Origin: Chromatiaceae bacterium
GTDB lineage: Bacteria > Pseudomonadota > Gammaproteobacteria > Chromatiales > Chromatiaceae
Direction of reading: 5' to 3'
Length of the DNA stretch: 64,000 bases
NCBI GenBank assembly: GCA_024235415.1
Contig: JACKML010000002.1
Coordinates: forward strand, 310,001 to 374,000
A program made the translations under genes and the position numbers. The notes below the pieces were generated by a model. The model worked only from the letters and a program-made list of their open reading frames with translations, was not told where the DNA came from and ran no database searches. Shown piece after piece: positions 1 through 7,946 of the stretch; the first letter of the stretch is position 1, and each line of letters starts with the position of its first letter.

Positions 1-107
1 CCCGGACACTGCCAGTACCAGACACACTGATCGGTCGGCATGGTTTCGGTCTGCGTGAAGCCGCATTCGGGGCACGTAAGTGTTGAATCAAGTACTGGAT
101 CTGTCAT
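1..107 (-). CDS. GDCCVxC-type small zinc-ribbon-like protein, 3' part outside window
   Basis: This is the N-terminal 35 codons of a gene that runs off the left edge of the window. The ATG at 107 lies 8 bases beyond the stop of the permease gene on the same strand. The visible peptide begins MTDPVLDSTLTCPECGF and continues with a Thr/Glu-rich stretch to a Trp-Tyr-Trp-Gln-Cys-Pro segment. That start matches, from memory, small proteins annotated as GDCCVxC domain proteins, which are often found next to metal or arsenic resistance genes. The defining GDCCVxC motif itself would lie outside the window, so the family call rests on the N-terminus and on the arsenic-operon context. The function of the family is not known. 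Confidence 0.7.
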   Translation of the reverse strand, partial: MTDPVLDSTLTCPECGFTQTETMPTDQCVWYWQCP

Positions 108-114
108 GGCTGAT

Positions 115-1068
115 TCATGCTATGGCATTGAAACCCCAACCGACCAGCGTAAACGCGATCGCCAGCACCCCGGCAAACAGCGCCAGCGCCTGCCACTTGA
201 TCACCTTGCGCAGAATCAGCATCTCCGGCAGCGACAGCGCCGCCACGCTCATCATCAGCGCCAGCGTTGTACCCACCGCCACGCCCTTGGTCAGCATCGC
301 TTCGGCGACCGGAATCACACCGGTCGCGTTCGAATACAGGGGGATGCCCATCAACACTGCGGCGGGGACCGTGTACCAGGCGTCACCGCCCAGATTCTCG
401 CTGACCCACTGCCCCGGTACGAAGCCATGGAACAGCGCACCGACACCGATACCGAGCAACACCCATTTCCAGATACGGCCGACGATCTCCTTGACCTCGG
501 CCACGGCATAACGGTGGCGGCCGGCGAATGAACGATCAGGTTGCGGCAGATCGGCCTGACCCATCTGGATCTTCCAGACGTAGTCCTCGACCCAGCGTTC
601 GGGTTTGAACGACTGCATCACGATGCCGCCAAACCAGGCCACCAACAGGCCTGCGCCGACGTAAAGGGCGGCCAGCTTCCAACCCAGGATACCGACCAGG
701 ATCACCGCGGCGACTTCGTTGATCATCGGGCTGGCGATCAGAAAAGAGAAGGTCACACCCAGCGGGATGCCGGCCTCGACAAAGCCGATGAACAGCGGCA
801 CCGACGAGCAGGAGCAGAACGGCGTCAGCGCCCCGAGCGTAACGGCGAACCCCCGCGCCTGCCAGTCCGGCCGACCGCGCACGAACTCGCGCACCCGCTC
901 CGGCGACAGCAGTGCACGCAGCAACCCCATCACGTAGATCACGATCACCAGCAGCGCGAAGATCTTCGTCACGTCCATGACGAAGAAATGCACCGCCGCA
1001 CCCAGGTGCGAGGCCGGGTCGAGACCGAGCGCCTGGTACACGATCAGGTTGGCGAAGGACTCAAACAA
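115..1068 (-). CDS. ArsP/SO_0444-type permease (DUF318 family)
   Basis: This is a 317-residue polytopic membrane protein with about eight hydrophobic segments. It carries the TPFCSCSSVP motif near residue 81, typical of the DUF318 permeases that include ArsP, an exporter of trivalent organoarsenicals. A second conserved block (ASPMINEV) follows, and GIPLYSNATG lies in the C-terminal half. The start overlaps the 3' end of arsJ by 8 bases, so the two are probably translationally coupled in the arsenic operon. Context favours export of an arsenic species. The family also includes permeases of other or unknown substrate, so organoarsenical specificity is inferred rather than shown. Confidence 0.85.
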   Translation of the reverse strand: MFESFANLIVYQALGLDPASHLGAAVHFFVMDVTKIFALLVIVIYVMGLLRALLSPERVREFVRGRPDWQARGFAVTLGALTPFCSCSSVPLFIGFVEAGIPLGVTFSFLIASPMINEVAAVILVGILGWKLAALYVGAGLLVAWFGGIVMQSFKPERWVEDYVWKIQMGQADLPQPDRSFAGRHRYAVAEVKEIVGRIWKWVLLGIGVGALFHGFVPGQWVSENLGGDAWYTVPAAVLMGIPLYSNATGVIPVAEAMLTKGVAVGTTLALMMSVAALSLPEMLILRKVIKWQALALFAGVLAIAFTLVGWGFNAIA

Positions 1069-2284
1069 CGGCCGGCTCCTTCTGACCCGTCGACACCTCG
1101 GGCAGCTTGAAAGACAGCAAGGCCGCCGCCAGCACGAAACCCGCTGACCACCACAGGCAACCTTCGAGCCCCTGCGTCTGGTAGGCCCAGCCGGACAGCA
1201 CGGTCCCCGCCAGCCGGCCGCCGGCGTTGGCCATGTAATAGAAACCGACGTTCATCGACACCTTGTCGAAGTCCGAGTAGGCCAGAATCAGGTAGGAATG
1301 AACGGCTGAATTGATCGCGAACACGATCCCGAACAGGACCAGACCGACGATCAGCACCACCGTTGCATCCCAACCCTGCTGCAGCGCGAGTGCGATGCCG
1401 GCCGGAAACAGCGCCAGCACGAAGGCCCAGAGTCTTGCCGTGCCGCCACCGGGACCCTGTCCGTGATGGCTGCGCCGTACCAGCCGTGGCGCCGAGGCCT
1501 GCACGATGCCATAGCCGATCACCCAGATCGCGAGAAAGGCGCCGACGGCAGTGAAATCCCAGCCCAGCACCGAGTAGAGGAACACCGGCAGGCCGACCAC
1601 GAACCAGGCATCGCGTGATCCGAACAGGAAGAAGCGCGCCGCGGCCAGCCAGTTGATCTCCGGACGGTTTGAGAACACCTGGGTGAACTTCGGCTTGGAC
1701 TTCATCTTGCCGACGCCTGAGGGCAGCAGGATCGCCGTCAGGATGAGTACCGTAAACAACACGCCGGCCAGTATCGCCAGCGCGCCACGAAAGCCGATCC
1801 ACTCCAGCAGCGCCGCGCCGACAAAGAACCCGGCCCCTTTGAGTGCATTCTTCGAGCCCGTCAGCACGGCGACCCATTTGAACAGATTGGACTCGCCACC
1901 AGACCCGGCCAACGTCTTCACACTGGCCTTGGCAGACATCTTGTTGAGATCCTTGGCGATGCCCGACAGGGCCTGGGCTGCCATGACATAGGCGACCGAC
2001 AACCAGGCATCGGGCACCGTCAGCATCAGCAGTGCCACGACCTGCATCGCCATGCCGATGTGCATCGTCAGGTTCAGGCCGATACGCGCACCGAGCCAGC
2101 CGCCTACCAGGTTGGTGACGATGCCAAAAATCTCATAGAACAGGAACAGCATCGCCACCTCGAACGGCGAATAGCCGAGCAGGTGGAAATACAGCACCAC
2201 CAGCATGCGGATGGCGCCGTCGGTGACCGTGAAGGCCCAGTAGCCGCCGGTGACGACGAGGTAGTTGCGAACACCTTTCTCCAT
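1061..2284 (-). CDS. arsJ: ArsJ, organoarsenical efflux MFS transporter
   Basis: This 407-residue major facilitator protein has about 12 membrane segments and is typical of ArsJ in length and sequence (N-terminus MEKGVRNYLVVTGGYWAF, then FYEIFGIVTNL). ArsJ exports 1-arseno-3-phosphoglycerate, which glyceraldehyde-3-phosphate dehydrogenase makes when it uses arsenate in place of phosphate. The product breaks down outside the cell, giving net arsenate efflux. The partner gapdh gene is two genes upstream on the same strand, the arrangement known for this pathway. The start lies 7 bases after the stop of the small GDT1-like gene, and the 3' end overlaps the downstream permease. Confidence 0.93.
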   Translation of the reverse strand: MEKGVRNYLVVTGGYWAFTVTDGAIRMLVVLYFHLLGYSPFEVAMLFLFYEIFGIVTNLVGGWLGARIGLNLTMHIGMAMQVVALLMLTVPDAWLSVAYVMAAQALSGIAKDLNKMSAKASVKTLAGSGGESNLFKWVAVLTGSKNALKGAGFFVGAALLEWIGFRGALAILAGVLFTVLILTAILLPSGVGKMKSKPKFTQVFSNRPEINWLAAARFFLFGSRDAWFVVGLPVFLYSVLGWDFTAVGAFLAIWVIGYGIVQASAPRLVRRSHHGQGPGGGTARLWAFVLALFPAGIALALQQGWDATVVLIVGLVLFGIVFAINSAVHSYLILAYSDFDKVSMNVGFYYMANAGGRLAGTVLSGWAYQTQGLEGCLWWSAGFVLAAALLSFKLPEVSTGQKEPAVV

Positions 2285-2291
2285 CTCTGCA

Positions 2292-2561
2292 TCACCGCCA
2301 CAAGGTCCAGGCGCCGATCACGATGAATCCGACACCGGCGATCGTGTGCAACGCTCGCTCGCTTACGTACTGCGAAACCAGTGTGCCCCCGAGGACACCG
2401 AGCGCCGAAGTCGCGATGAGCGCCGCCGAGGCGCCGAGGAACACGAGCCACTTACTGACGTCCTTGTCGGCGGCGAACAACAGGGTCGCCAGCTGCGTCT
2501 TGTCGCCCAGCTCGGCCAGGAACACCGTACCGAACACCAATCCGAGTACCTTCCAGTCCAC
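2292..2561 (-). CDS. Half-size TMEM165/GDT1 family membrane protein
   Basis: This 89-residue protein starts at a GTG two bases after the gapdh stop. Earlier in-frame start codons lie inside gapdh and are less likely. It has one copy of the family motif in the segment FLAELGDKTQLATLLFAA (acidic-Gly-Asp-Lys-Thr) and about three hydrophobic helices. Full-length UPF0016/GDT1 proteins carry two such repeats in about 190-200 residues and transport Mn or Ca cations. This one is a single repeat, so it would have to act as a homo-oligomer or with a second half encoded elsewhere. It is tightly packed between gapdh and arsJ, so it is co-transcribed with arsenic resistance. What it transports is unknown. 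Confidence 0.85.
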   Translation of the reverse strand: MDWKVLGLVFGTVFLAELGDKTQLATLLFAADKDVSKWLVFLGASAALIATSALGVLGGTLVSQYVSERALHTIAGVGFIVIGAWTLWR

Positions 2562-2563
2562 TG

Positions 2564-3565
2564 TCAAAGCCCCTTCGCCACCATACTGGCGATGTCCATC
2601 ATGCGGTTCACATAACCCCACTCGTTGTCGTACCAGGCATAGATCTTGACCTGGGTGCCGTCGATCACCATGGTCGACAGGGCATCGACAATCGACGACC
2701 GCGGATCGTTCACGTAGTCGACCGAGACCAGCGGCCGTTCCTCGTAGCCAAGAATGCCGTCGAGTACGCCCTCGGCTGCTTCCTTGAAGAAAGCGTTGAT
2801 CTCCTCAACCGTCACCGGCCGTGCCGCCTCGAACACGAAATCGGTCAGCGAGGCATTGAGCAGCGGCACACGCACCGCGTGGCCATTCAGCTTGCCCGTC
2901 AGCTCGGGGAAGATCTTGGTAATCGCCCTGGCCGAACCGGTCGACGTCGGGATAAGCGACTGGCCACAGGCACGCGCACGGCGCAGGTCCTTGTGGCCCT
3001 TGTCGACGATCGTCTGGGTATTGGTGATGTCGTGGATCGTGGTCATGCAGCCATGCACGATGCCGACCTTCTCGTGCATCACCTTGACTACGGGTGCGAG
3101 GCAGTTGGTGGTGCACGAAGCAGCCGTTACCAAATGGTGCTCGGCAGGTTCATAAAGATGGTCATTGATCCCGTAGACGATGTTCAGGGCACCCTCGGTC
3201 GGGGCCGCGACGATGACTTTTTTCACACCCTGATCGAAGTAAGCCTGCAGCGTTTCAGGCTTCTTGTGATGTTTGCCGGTCGCCTCGATGACGATATCGC
3301 AGGCCGACCAGTCGGTATCCGCAATCCCGGGGTTGCGGCTATAGGCGATCGACCTGCCGTCGACGGTCATGTTTTCGCCTTCGCCTGAACACGCCACCGG
3401 CCAGGTGCCATGCACCGAGTCGAACTGCAGCAAATGGGCGGAGCCCGCGGCATCCGTCGCGATCTCGTTGATCCGGATGACCTCGATACCCTCCCTGCCC
3501 CTGCCGGCGCGCAAACCCAACCGACCCATGCGGCCGAACCCGTTGATACCTATCGTTGCGCTCAT
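2564..3565 (-). CDS. ArsJ-associated glyceraldehyde-3-phosphate dehydrogenase
   Basis: This is a 333-residue GAPDH. The N-terminal Rossmann motif is INGFGRMGR, the catalytic cysteine lies in AASCTTNCLAP, and the C-terminal block WYDNEWGY is intact. The ATG at 3565 is preferred over upstream in-frame starts because GGAGAG lies 9 bases before it and the protein then begins like other GAPDHs (MSATIGINGFGR). In arsenic operons this dedicated GAPDH forms 1-arseno-3-phosphoglycerate from arsenate and glyceraldehyde-3-phosphate, and ArsJ exports it. The Gly-Arg-Met-Gly-Arg version of the dinucleotide motif (Met where central-metabolic enzymes have Ile) fits the arsenic-operon subgroup. The cell's glycolytic GAPDH is probably elsewhere. 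Confidence 0.92.
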   Translation of the reverse strand: MSATIGINGFGRMGRLGLRAGRGREGIEVIRINEIATDAAGSAHLLQFDSVHGTWPVACSGEGENMTVDGRSIAYSRNPGIADTDWSACDIVIEATGKHHKKPETLQAYFDQGVKKVIVAAPTEGALNIVYGINDHLYEPAEHHLVTAASCTTNCLAPVVKVMHEKVGIVHGCMTTIHDITNTQTIVDKGHKDLRRARACGQSLIPTSTGSARAITKIFPELTGKLNGHAVRVPLLNASLTDFVFEAARPVTVEEINAFFKEAAEGVLDGILGYEERPLVSVDYVNDPRSSIVDALSTMVIDGTQVKIYAWYDNEWGYVNRMMDIASMVAKGL

Positions 3566-3759
3566 GGCTGCCATCTCTCCAAGTAGTTCATGTGAGCATT
3601 GAGTTGCCATGCCTTGGGCCGAATTCGCGGCACCTCGGCACGGCAGTGCCGTTTTCGACAGTCGTGTCCATTAAATGAGTGTGTTGTCATGCTTCTTCAT
3701 CGCTTCGCAAAGCCTTCACAAGGTCCTGCCAATTGCGCGGCCACTTGTTACCAACACAC

Positions 3760-4833
3760 TCACGCATGGTGCTCGTACCAACCACGCGAGGCATTGACGA
3801 TCCTGACCACCGACAGCATCACCGGCACCTCAACCAGTACACCGACGACGGTCGCCAGCGCCGCACCCGAATCAAACCCGAACAGGGCGATCGCCGCGGC
3901 AACCGCGAGTTCAAAAAAGTTGCTCGCCCCGATCAGCGCCGAAGGCGCCGCGACACAGTGCGCGACACCGAACTGGCGGTTGAGCAGATAGGCCAGGCCG
4001 GAGTTGAAATAGACCTGGATCAGGATCGGCACTGCGAGCATCGCAATCACCAGCGGCTGGGCCAGAATCTGTTCGCCCTGGAAGCCGAACAGCAGTACCA
4101 ATGTCGCGAGCAACGCCGTCAACGATACGGGGTGCAGCCTGGCGAGCATCGCCTCGAGTGCCACTTCGCCGCCTTTCGCCAACAGATGTTGTCGCCACCA
4201 CTGCGCGAACAGCACTGGCAATACGATATACAGCACCACCGACAGGAACAGCGTTTCCCAAGGTACCGTAATCGCCGACAGCCCGAGCAGCAGCCCGACG
4301 ATCGGTGCGAACGCGAACACCATGATGGTGTCGTTGAGTGCGACCTGGGTCAGCGTGAAATTGGCGTCACCATCCGACAGCCGGCTCCAGACGAAGACCA
4401 TCGCCGTGCAGGGTGCGGCGGCCAGCAGGATCAACCCGGCGATGTAGGCATCGAGTTGGTCGGCTGGCAGGTATTCGGCAAACACGCCCCGGATAAACAG
4501 CCAACCGAGCAGCGCCATCGAGAAGGGTTTGACCGCCCAGTTTATGAACAGCGTTACACCGATGCCCTTCCAGTGCTCCTTCATCCGGTGCAGGGCGCCG
4601 AAGTCCACCTTCAGCAGCATCGGGATGATCATCAGCCAGATCAGCACCGCGACCGGCAGGTTGACCTGCGCGAGCTCTAGTCGACCGACGGTCTGGAAGG
4701 TCCCAGGCAGCCAGTGGCCGAGTGCGATACCCGTAACGATGCACAGCGTCACCCAGAGCGTCAGGTAGCGTTCGAAGAAGCCAATCGATGCGCCGGCCGC
4801 CCGCTTGGCAGTAGTTTCACATTGTGCGCTCAT
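3760..4833 (-). CDS. acr3: ACR3-family arsenite efflux transporter
   Basis: This is a 357-residue membrane protein with about ten helices, typical ACR3 length. The conserved segment AAAPCTAMVFVWS places the essential cysteine at residue 142, and the late-helix block GVLVEVPVML has the conserved glutamate. ACR3 is a proton-coupled arsenite exporter in the inner membrane. It is the second gene of the operon, 36 bases after arsR. No arsC arsenate reductase is present in the window, so arsenate would be handled by the downstream GAPDH-ArsJ route or by a reductase elsewhere. About 195 bases separate its stop from the gapdh ATG, enough for an internal promoter, though none was recognised. Confidence 0.94.
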   Translation of the reverse strand: MSAQCETTAKRAAGASIGFFERYLTLWVTLCIVTGIALGHWLPGTFQTVGRLELAQVNLPVAVLIWLMIIPMLLKVDFGALHRMKEHWKGIGVTLFINWAVKPFSMALLGWLFIRGVFAEYLPADQLDAYIAGLILLAAAPCTAMVFVWSRLSDGDANFTLTQVALNDTIMVFAFAPIVGLLLGLSAITVPWETLFLSVVLYIVLPVLFAQWWRQHLLAKGGEVALEAMLARLHPVSLTALLATLVLLFGFQGEQILAQPLVIAMLAVPILIQVYFNSGLAYLLNRQFGVAHCVAAPSALIGASNFFELAVAAAIALFGFDSGAALATVVGVLVEVPVMLSVVRIVNASRGWYEHHA

Positions 4834-4869
4834 TGTCCGCCTCTATTGCGCAACGAGTTGCCACCACGG

Positions 4870-5223
4870 TCAGGCGCAGCGAGGCGCCCCCGGACGGTTG
4901 GGCATCCCGGCCAACACCTTGGCGTCGTCACGAAACGGCGCACGCCCCTCAACCCCGTCGAATACATCCTGCAGAACCCGGTGCACCCAATCCGGCAGTT
5001 CCGAGTGGACCCGGTAATGCACCCACAGGCCTTCGCGCCGGTCGCTGACCAGGCCGCTCTCACGCAGCAGGGCCAGATGTCGCGAGATTTGCGGCTGGGC
5101 GACCCCAAGGGCGTGGGTCAGCTCACACACGCACAACTCGTCATGTCGCAGCAACAGCATCAGGCTGCGCAGGCGGGTGTCATTGGCGAGGCTCGAAAAC
5201 AGGTTGTCTGGTGCTATATCCAT
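4870..5223 (-). CDS. arsR: ArsR-family arsenite-responsive repressor
   Basis: This is a 117-residue winged-helix repressor. The start at 5223 gives the usual short N-terminus (MDIAPDNLFSSLANDTRLR); an upstream in-frame ATG would run through the operator. The metal site is ELCVCEL, with cysteines 31 and 33. The third cysteine of the E. coli type (ELCVCDLC) is replaced by Thr36, but there is a Cys at 116 near the C-terminus that might contribute. The recognition helix is around VAQPQISRHLALLRESG. It is the first gene of the ars operon and an inverted repeat lies immediately upstream. No clear Shine-Dalgarno sequence is visible before the ATG. Confidence 0.93.
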   Translation of the reverse strand: MDIAPDNLFSSLANDTRLRSLMLLLRHDELCVCELTHALGVAQPQISRHLALLRESGLVSDRREGLWVHYRVHSELPDWVHRVLQDVFDGVEGRAPFRDDAKVLAGMPNRPGAPRCA

Positions 5224-5533
5224 GACGCGCAATATACGGCGATTCGTATATATGGCAAATGAAATATTTATGACCGTCAATGTGACCTGAGTGTCCGCTG
5301 GCGGGCGGGACCACCGGTTTGTTCCAGCTCACAACTACCTACATCGATAGTGTTAAACACAATGCCATGCATGCGGCGCCCAACCCGGAAAGCCTGATCG
5401 CACAGCCGCGGTGAAGTCATCAGCAAGCTGGCGCGGAGTGTTTGTCAGGCAGCCGAGGGAGGAACAAAGTTGTGCCTCATGTCGGTCAGACCCAGGAGAG
5501 CCGGTGCCGACTCTCCCGGTGATGAAGGAACGG
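5224..5533. other. Intergenic region upstream of arsR
   Basis: This 310-base stretch lies between arsR and the next minus-strand gene. It holds the ars operator at its left end and an 11-base palindrome, GTGTTAAACAC, at 5350-5360 of unknown meaning. I see no convincing coding frame in it. Confidence 0.5.
5232..5251 (-). promoter_or_regulatory. ArsR operator candidate (inverted repeat)
   Basis: ATATACG at 5232-5238 and its exact complement CGTATAT at 5245-5251 are separated by 6 bases. The repeat begins 8 bases upstream of the arsR ATG. ArsR/SmtB repressors bind AT-rich interrupted palindromes of about this size, so this is the likely autoregulatory operator. The sequence is seen directly; binding is inferred. 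Confidence 0.7.
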
Positions 5534-6205
5534 TCAATCCGCCGCGAAGCAATAGAAAAGTCCGTCGCCACCCGTCTTGCGGACATTTTCCTGGGTACAT
5601 CCCACTGTCGGATGCGCCGTGTTCCAGGAGCGTGCCCATGAATGATCGATGGGGCCGACGCGGTCGTGGTGACCGACCATTGCTGCGCCGTCGGCACCGT
5701 TCTTGGTCCAGTTGCCGCACGTCATGTCGGGAAAGAATGCGCCCGCAAAGGCGGTGCCATCGGGACGCGAGCCGGTGAGGATGTCGTGCTTGTTCGGTTT
5801 CTCGCTGCGGCCATTGACCATCTGGCCGTTCTCATCCAGCGCCGTATCCTTGTTCAGGTTGTTGTTGGCGGAATGCAGGTCTTCGACGTCCTTTGCGACC
5901 ATGATGCCCTTGGCGTTGTACCACGGGCCCGCGCCGATCCGATCACGCGCGTGCACAACGTTTGGATCATCCAGCTTGGTGCCCTGCGTGCTCAGGTAGG
6001 CACGCCATGTCCGCCCACTGCTACCCGCAGCGGCCGCCAGGCCGGCGCAATGCGCATCGGCCCCCGTCAGGCCACCGAGATTGCCACCGTCACCGGGCCC
6101 CTGGCTGGTGACGAAGAACCCCATCGGCGCGTCACCGGCCATGACGGCCGGTTGCCCCGCCATGGCGACGATTCCCACTGTCAATGCGACGATTTTGATT
6201 TGCAT
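5534..6205 (-). CDS. Secreted lectin-like (endostatin/C-type-lectin-like fold) protein
   Basis: This is a 223-residue protein. The start at 6205 gives a signal peptide, MQIKIVALTVGIVAMAGQPAV followed by MAG, with likely cleavage near residue 24. A longer frame upstream reads through non-coding sequence. The mature part begins FFVTSQGPGDGGNLGGL and has conserved-looking features of secreted bacterial proteins annotated as lectin or collagenase NC10/endostatin-like: an ADAHC block, TWRAYLST, ARDRIGAGPWYNAKG, HDILTGSRPDGT and DMTCGNWT, with about four cysteines that could pair. The ligand is unknown. It sits 98 bases downstream of a GlcG-like fragment on the same strand. The family assignment is from remembered similarity. 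Confidence 0.7.
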   Translation of the reverse strand: MQIKIVALTVGIVAMAGQPAVMAGDAPMGFFVTSQGPGDGGNLGGLTGADAHCAGLAAAAGSSGRTWRAYLSTQGTKLDDPNVVHARDRIGAGPWYNAKGIMVAKDVEDLHSANNNLNKDTALDENGQMVNGRSEKPNKHDILTGSRPDGTAFAGAFFPDMTCGNWTKNGADGAAMVGHHDRVGPIDHSWARSWNTAHPTVGCTQENVRKTGGDGLFYCFAAD

Positions 6206-6302
6206 GTCCTCTGATCCTCTTTGTAATTGATTAAGCCTGGGCGTCGGTGCGATGCGATGACCGACCCTAGTTTGTCGTGCTGCCCACAGCCGGCAGCAAG
6301 CA

Positions 6303-6596
6303 CTACTCAATCGCGAACTCAATGCACTCGCTCTGCGTTTCCAACGCCTTTTGTGCACAGACGGCATCTTTGTCGCCACCGGGAGCCCCGCTGCCCCCGA
6401 CCGCTCCCAGGTTGTAAGCACCGACAACGATCCTGACCCCGCCATCCATGACGATGAGGCCGTCAATGTGGTTGAGCTCCTGGCGGATATCTTCGCGCGC
6501 ACTGCGGAACTCACCACTGTCGGTCCACGCCATGACCGCCAGGTTCGCTTCGCGTTCAGCGACCTCCCGCGTGAGGCTTTGCGGCGAGTTCGTCAC
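6303..6596 (-). pseudogene. Shortened GlcG/HbpS-like (DUF336) frame
   Basis: A 97-codon frame whose C-terminal half (GGVRIVVGAYNLGAVGGSG, then APGGDKDAVCAQKALE) matches the conserved end of the GlcG/HbpS heme-binding family. Members are normally about 135-160 residues. Here the first half of the domain is short and poorly matched, and no signal peptide is seen. I read it as an internally deleted or decaying gene, though a short functional variant cannot be excluded. It is on the same strand as, and upstream of, the lectin-like gene. Confidence 0.4.
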
Positions 6597-6893
6597 GCAG
6601 GGCCGCCCGCGTCAATCCCCTTGGCTCTGGTTCGAGCTACGGAGTATCGAACCAAAATATTTCGTTTTCTACTCTGGTTCCAAAGGAATACTTACAAACG
6701 AGTGAGTGGCTGAACCGGACGATCCAATCCATCGGTATTTTTCAGGTACGAGAATAGCTGTAGATGTGTATCCGGCGCGCCGGAAAAGCGCCGGGCAATG
6801 CTCCGCGACAAATCGACTAAACACATCCGGTCATGTTGCAGGTTCGACTGCTCGCCAGGTTGGAAAGCGACAGGGCCCGTCTTGGCGTCGCTA
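6597..6893. other. Region with no recognised gene
   Basis: About 300 bases between the GlcG-like frame and the stop of the transglutaminase gene. Part of it (about 6640-6700) is markedly more AT-rich than its surroundings. Short frames exist on both strands but none resembles a protein I know and none has a convincing ribosome site. Confidence 0.4.
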
Positions 6894-7754
6894 TCAGGCT
6901 GCGACCTCACTGACCCGCAGGACGACACTCAGCAGCGGGCGCTGCTGCGCGGTGCCGACGAAACCTCCAGCGACCGGCGGTACCGCTTCCGGGTGGCGCG
7001 CAACCGCGACCGCGATATGCCGGTCGCCAGTGACCTCACCGCTGGTCGGATCGAAGCCTTTCCAGCCGGCCCCCGGCAAGTAAACCTCGGCCCAGGCGTG
7101 CGTCGATGCATTTTCAGCATCACCCGCCCAAGTGAACAGATAGCCGCTCACAAAGCGACTGGCCAGCCCCAGGCAACGGCAGGCCTCGGTGAACAAGGTC
7201 GCGAAATCGCGGCACGAACCACTACGCAGTGACAGGGTCTCCCGCGGTGACTGGACGCCCTGCTCTTCGCGGATCTGGTATGAAAACCCGGAAGCTATCC
7301 CATGGTTGATCCGGTCCAGCAGGGTAAAGGTCGGCGTCGGCTGCCGCCATCCGGAGTCCTCCAGCCACCGGACCACCAGGTCTCGGTCATTCGGATAGAC
7401 CGGCTGGAGAAACGGATCGAGTTCCACACGATCGCTGTCCGTATACGCAAAGGGATACTCCAGCGCGTAATCATCCATTCGAAAATTGAAGGGATTCTCA
7501 TCATAGTGCTGGATGATCACGGTGCTGGCGATCTTCAGCAGGTCGCTGGTCTGCTTGATCTCCACCACGGCGACCGAATTGTCCAGCACGTCGCGCTTCC
7601 ACTGCACCGCATGTCCCGGAAAGATATCCAGCGCCGAAGACTCGATGCGGACATTGTGGTTCACCCTGGGGCGCAGCAACAGCCGGTGTGGCAATAGCAC
7701 AACCGGTTCCGGAAAACGGTATTCGGTCAGGTGGCTGATCTGAAGTCGTCGCAT
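6894..7754 (-). CDS. Transglutaminase-like cysteine protease family protein
   Basis: This is a 286-residue protein starting at MRRLQISHLTEYRF, the usual beginning of the bacterial transglutaminase N-terminal domain. Upstream in-frame codons do not resemble the family. The catalytic triad is intact: Cys181 in SGSCRDFATLF, His219 in STHAWAEVYLP and Asp235 in GFDPTSGE. Proteins of this family are intracellular and are often annotated as transglutaminase or protease; most have no proven substrate. The gene is divergent from modA, with 192 bases between the starts, and it has no obvious operon partner. Confidence 0.88.
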   Translation of the reverse strand: MRRLQISHLTEYRFPEPVVLLPHRLLLRPRVNHNVRIESSALDIFPGHAVQWKRDVLDNSVAVVEIKQTSDLLKIASTVIIQHYDENPFNFRMDDYALEYPFAYTDSDRVELDPFLQPVYPNDRDLVVRWLEDSGWRQPTPTFTLLDRINHGIASGFSYQIREEQGVQSPRETLSLRSGSCRDFATLFTEACRCLGLASRFVSGYLFTWAGDAENASTHAWAEVYLPGAGWKGFDPTSGEVTGDRHIAVAVARHPEAVPPVAGGFVGTAQQRPLLSVVLRVSEVAA

Positions 7755-7946
7755 CGTACGGCTCTTCTGTTGAAACATGCCCAGTCTGACATCAAACCTT
7801 CGCCAGCGCCGCGACCAAGAAAACCCTCGTCGCAATGCAGCGCAGCGGCATGCCACCAGGCGCTGTTCCGCCGGGCCGCCGGCGCATTTGCCCATCCCTC
7901 CGGGGCCATTTAGTATCGGCGGCCTACCTCTTTCGGATGATTCCTG

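Noticed and set aside
3637..3665. Hairpin CGGCAC-GGCA-GTGCCG followed by TTTT between acr3 and gapdh
   Set aside because: It has terminator form only on the plus strand, where no gene ends; on the operon strand it lacks a T-run.
5534..6517. 327-codon reading of the lectin-like gene
   Set aside because: The first 104 codons overlap the GlcG-like frame and look non-coding. The internal ATG at 6205 gives a proper signal peptide.
7755..7946. ModE-box or molybdenum-cofactor riboswitch upstream of modA
   Set aside because: I looked for the AT-rich ModE palindrome and for a structured leader and found neither in the 192-base gap.
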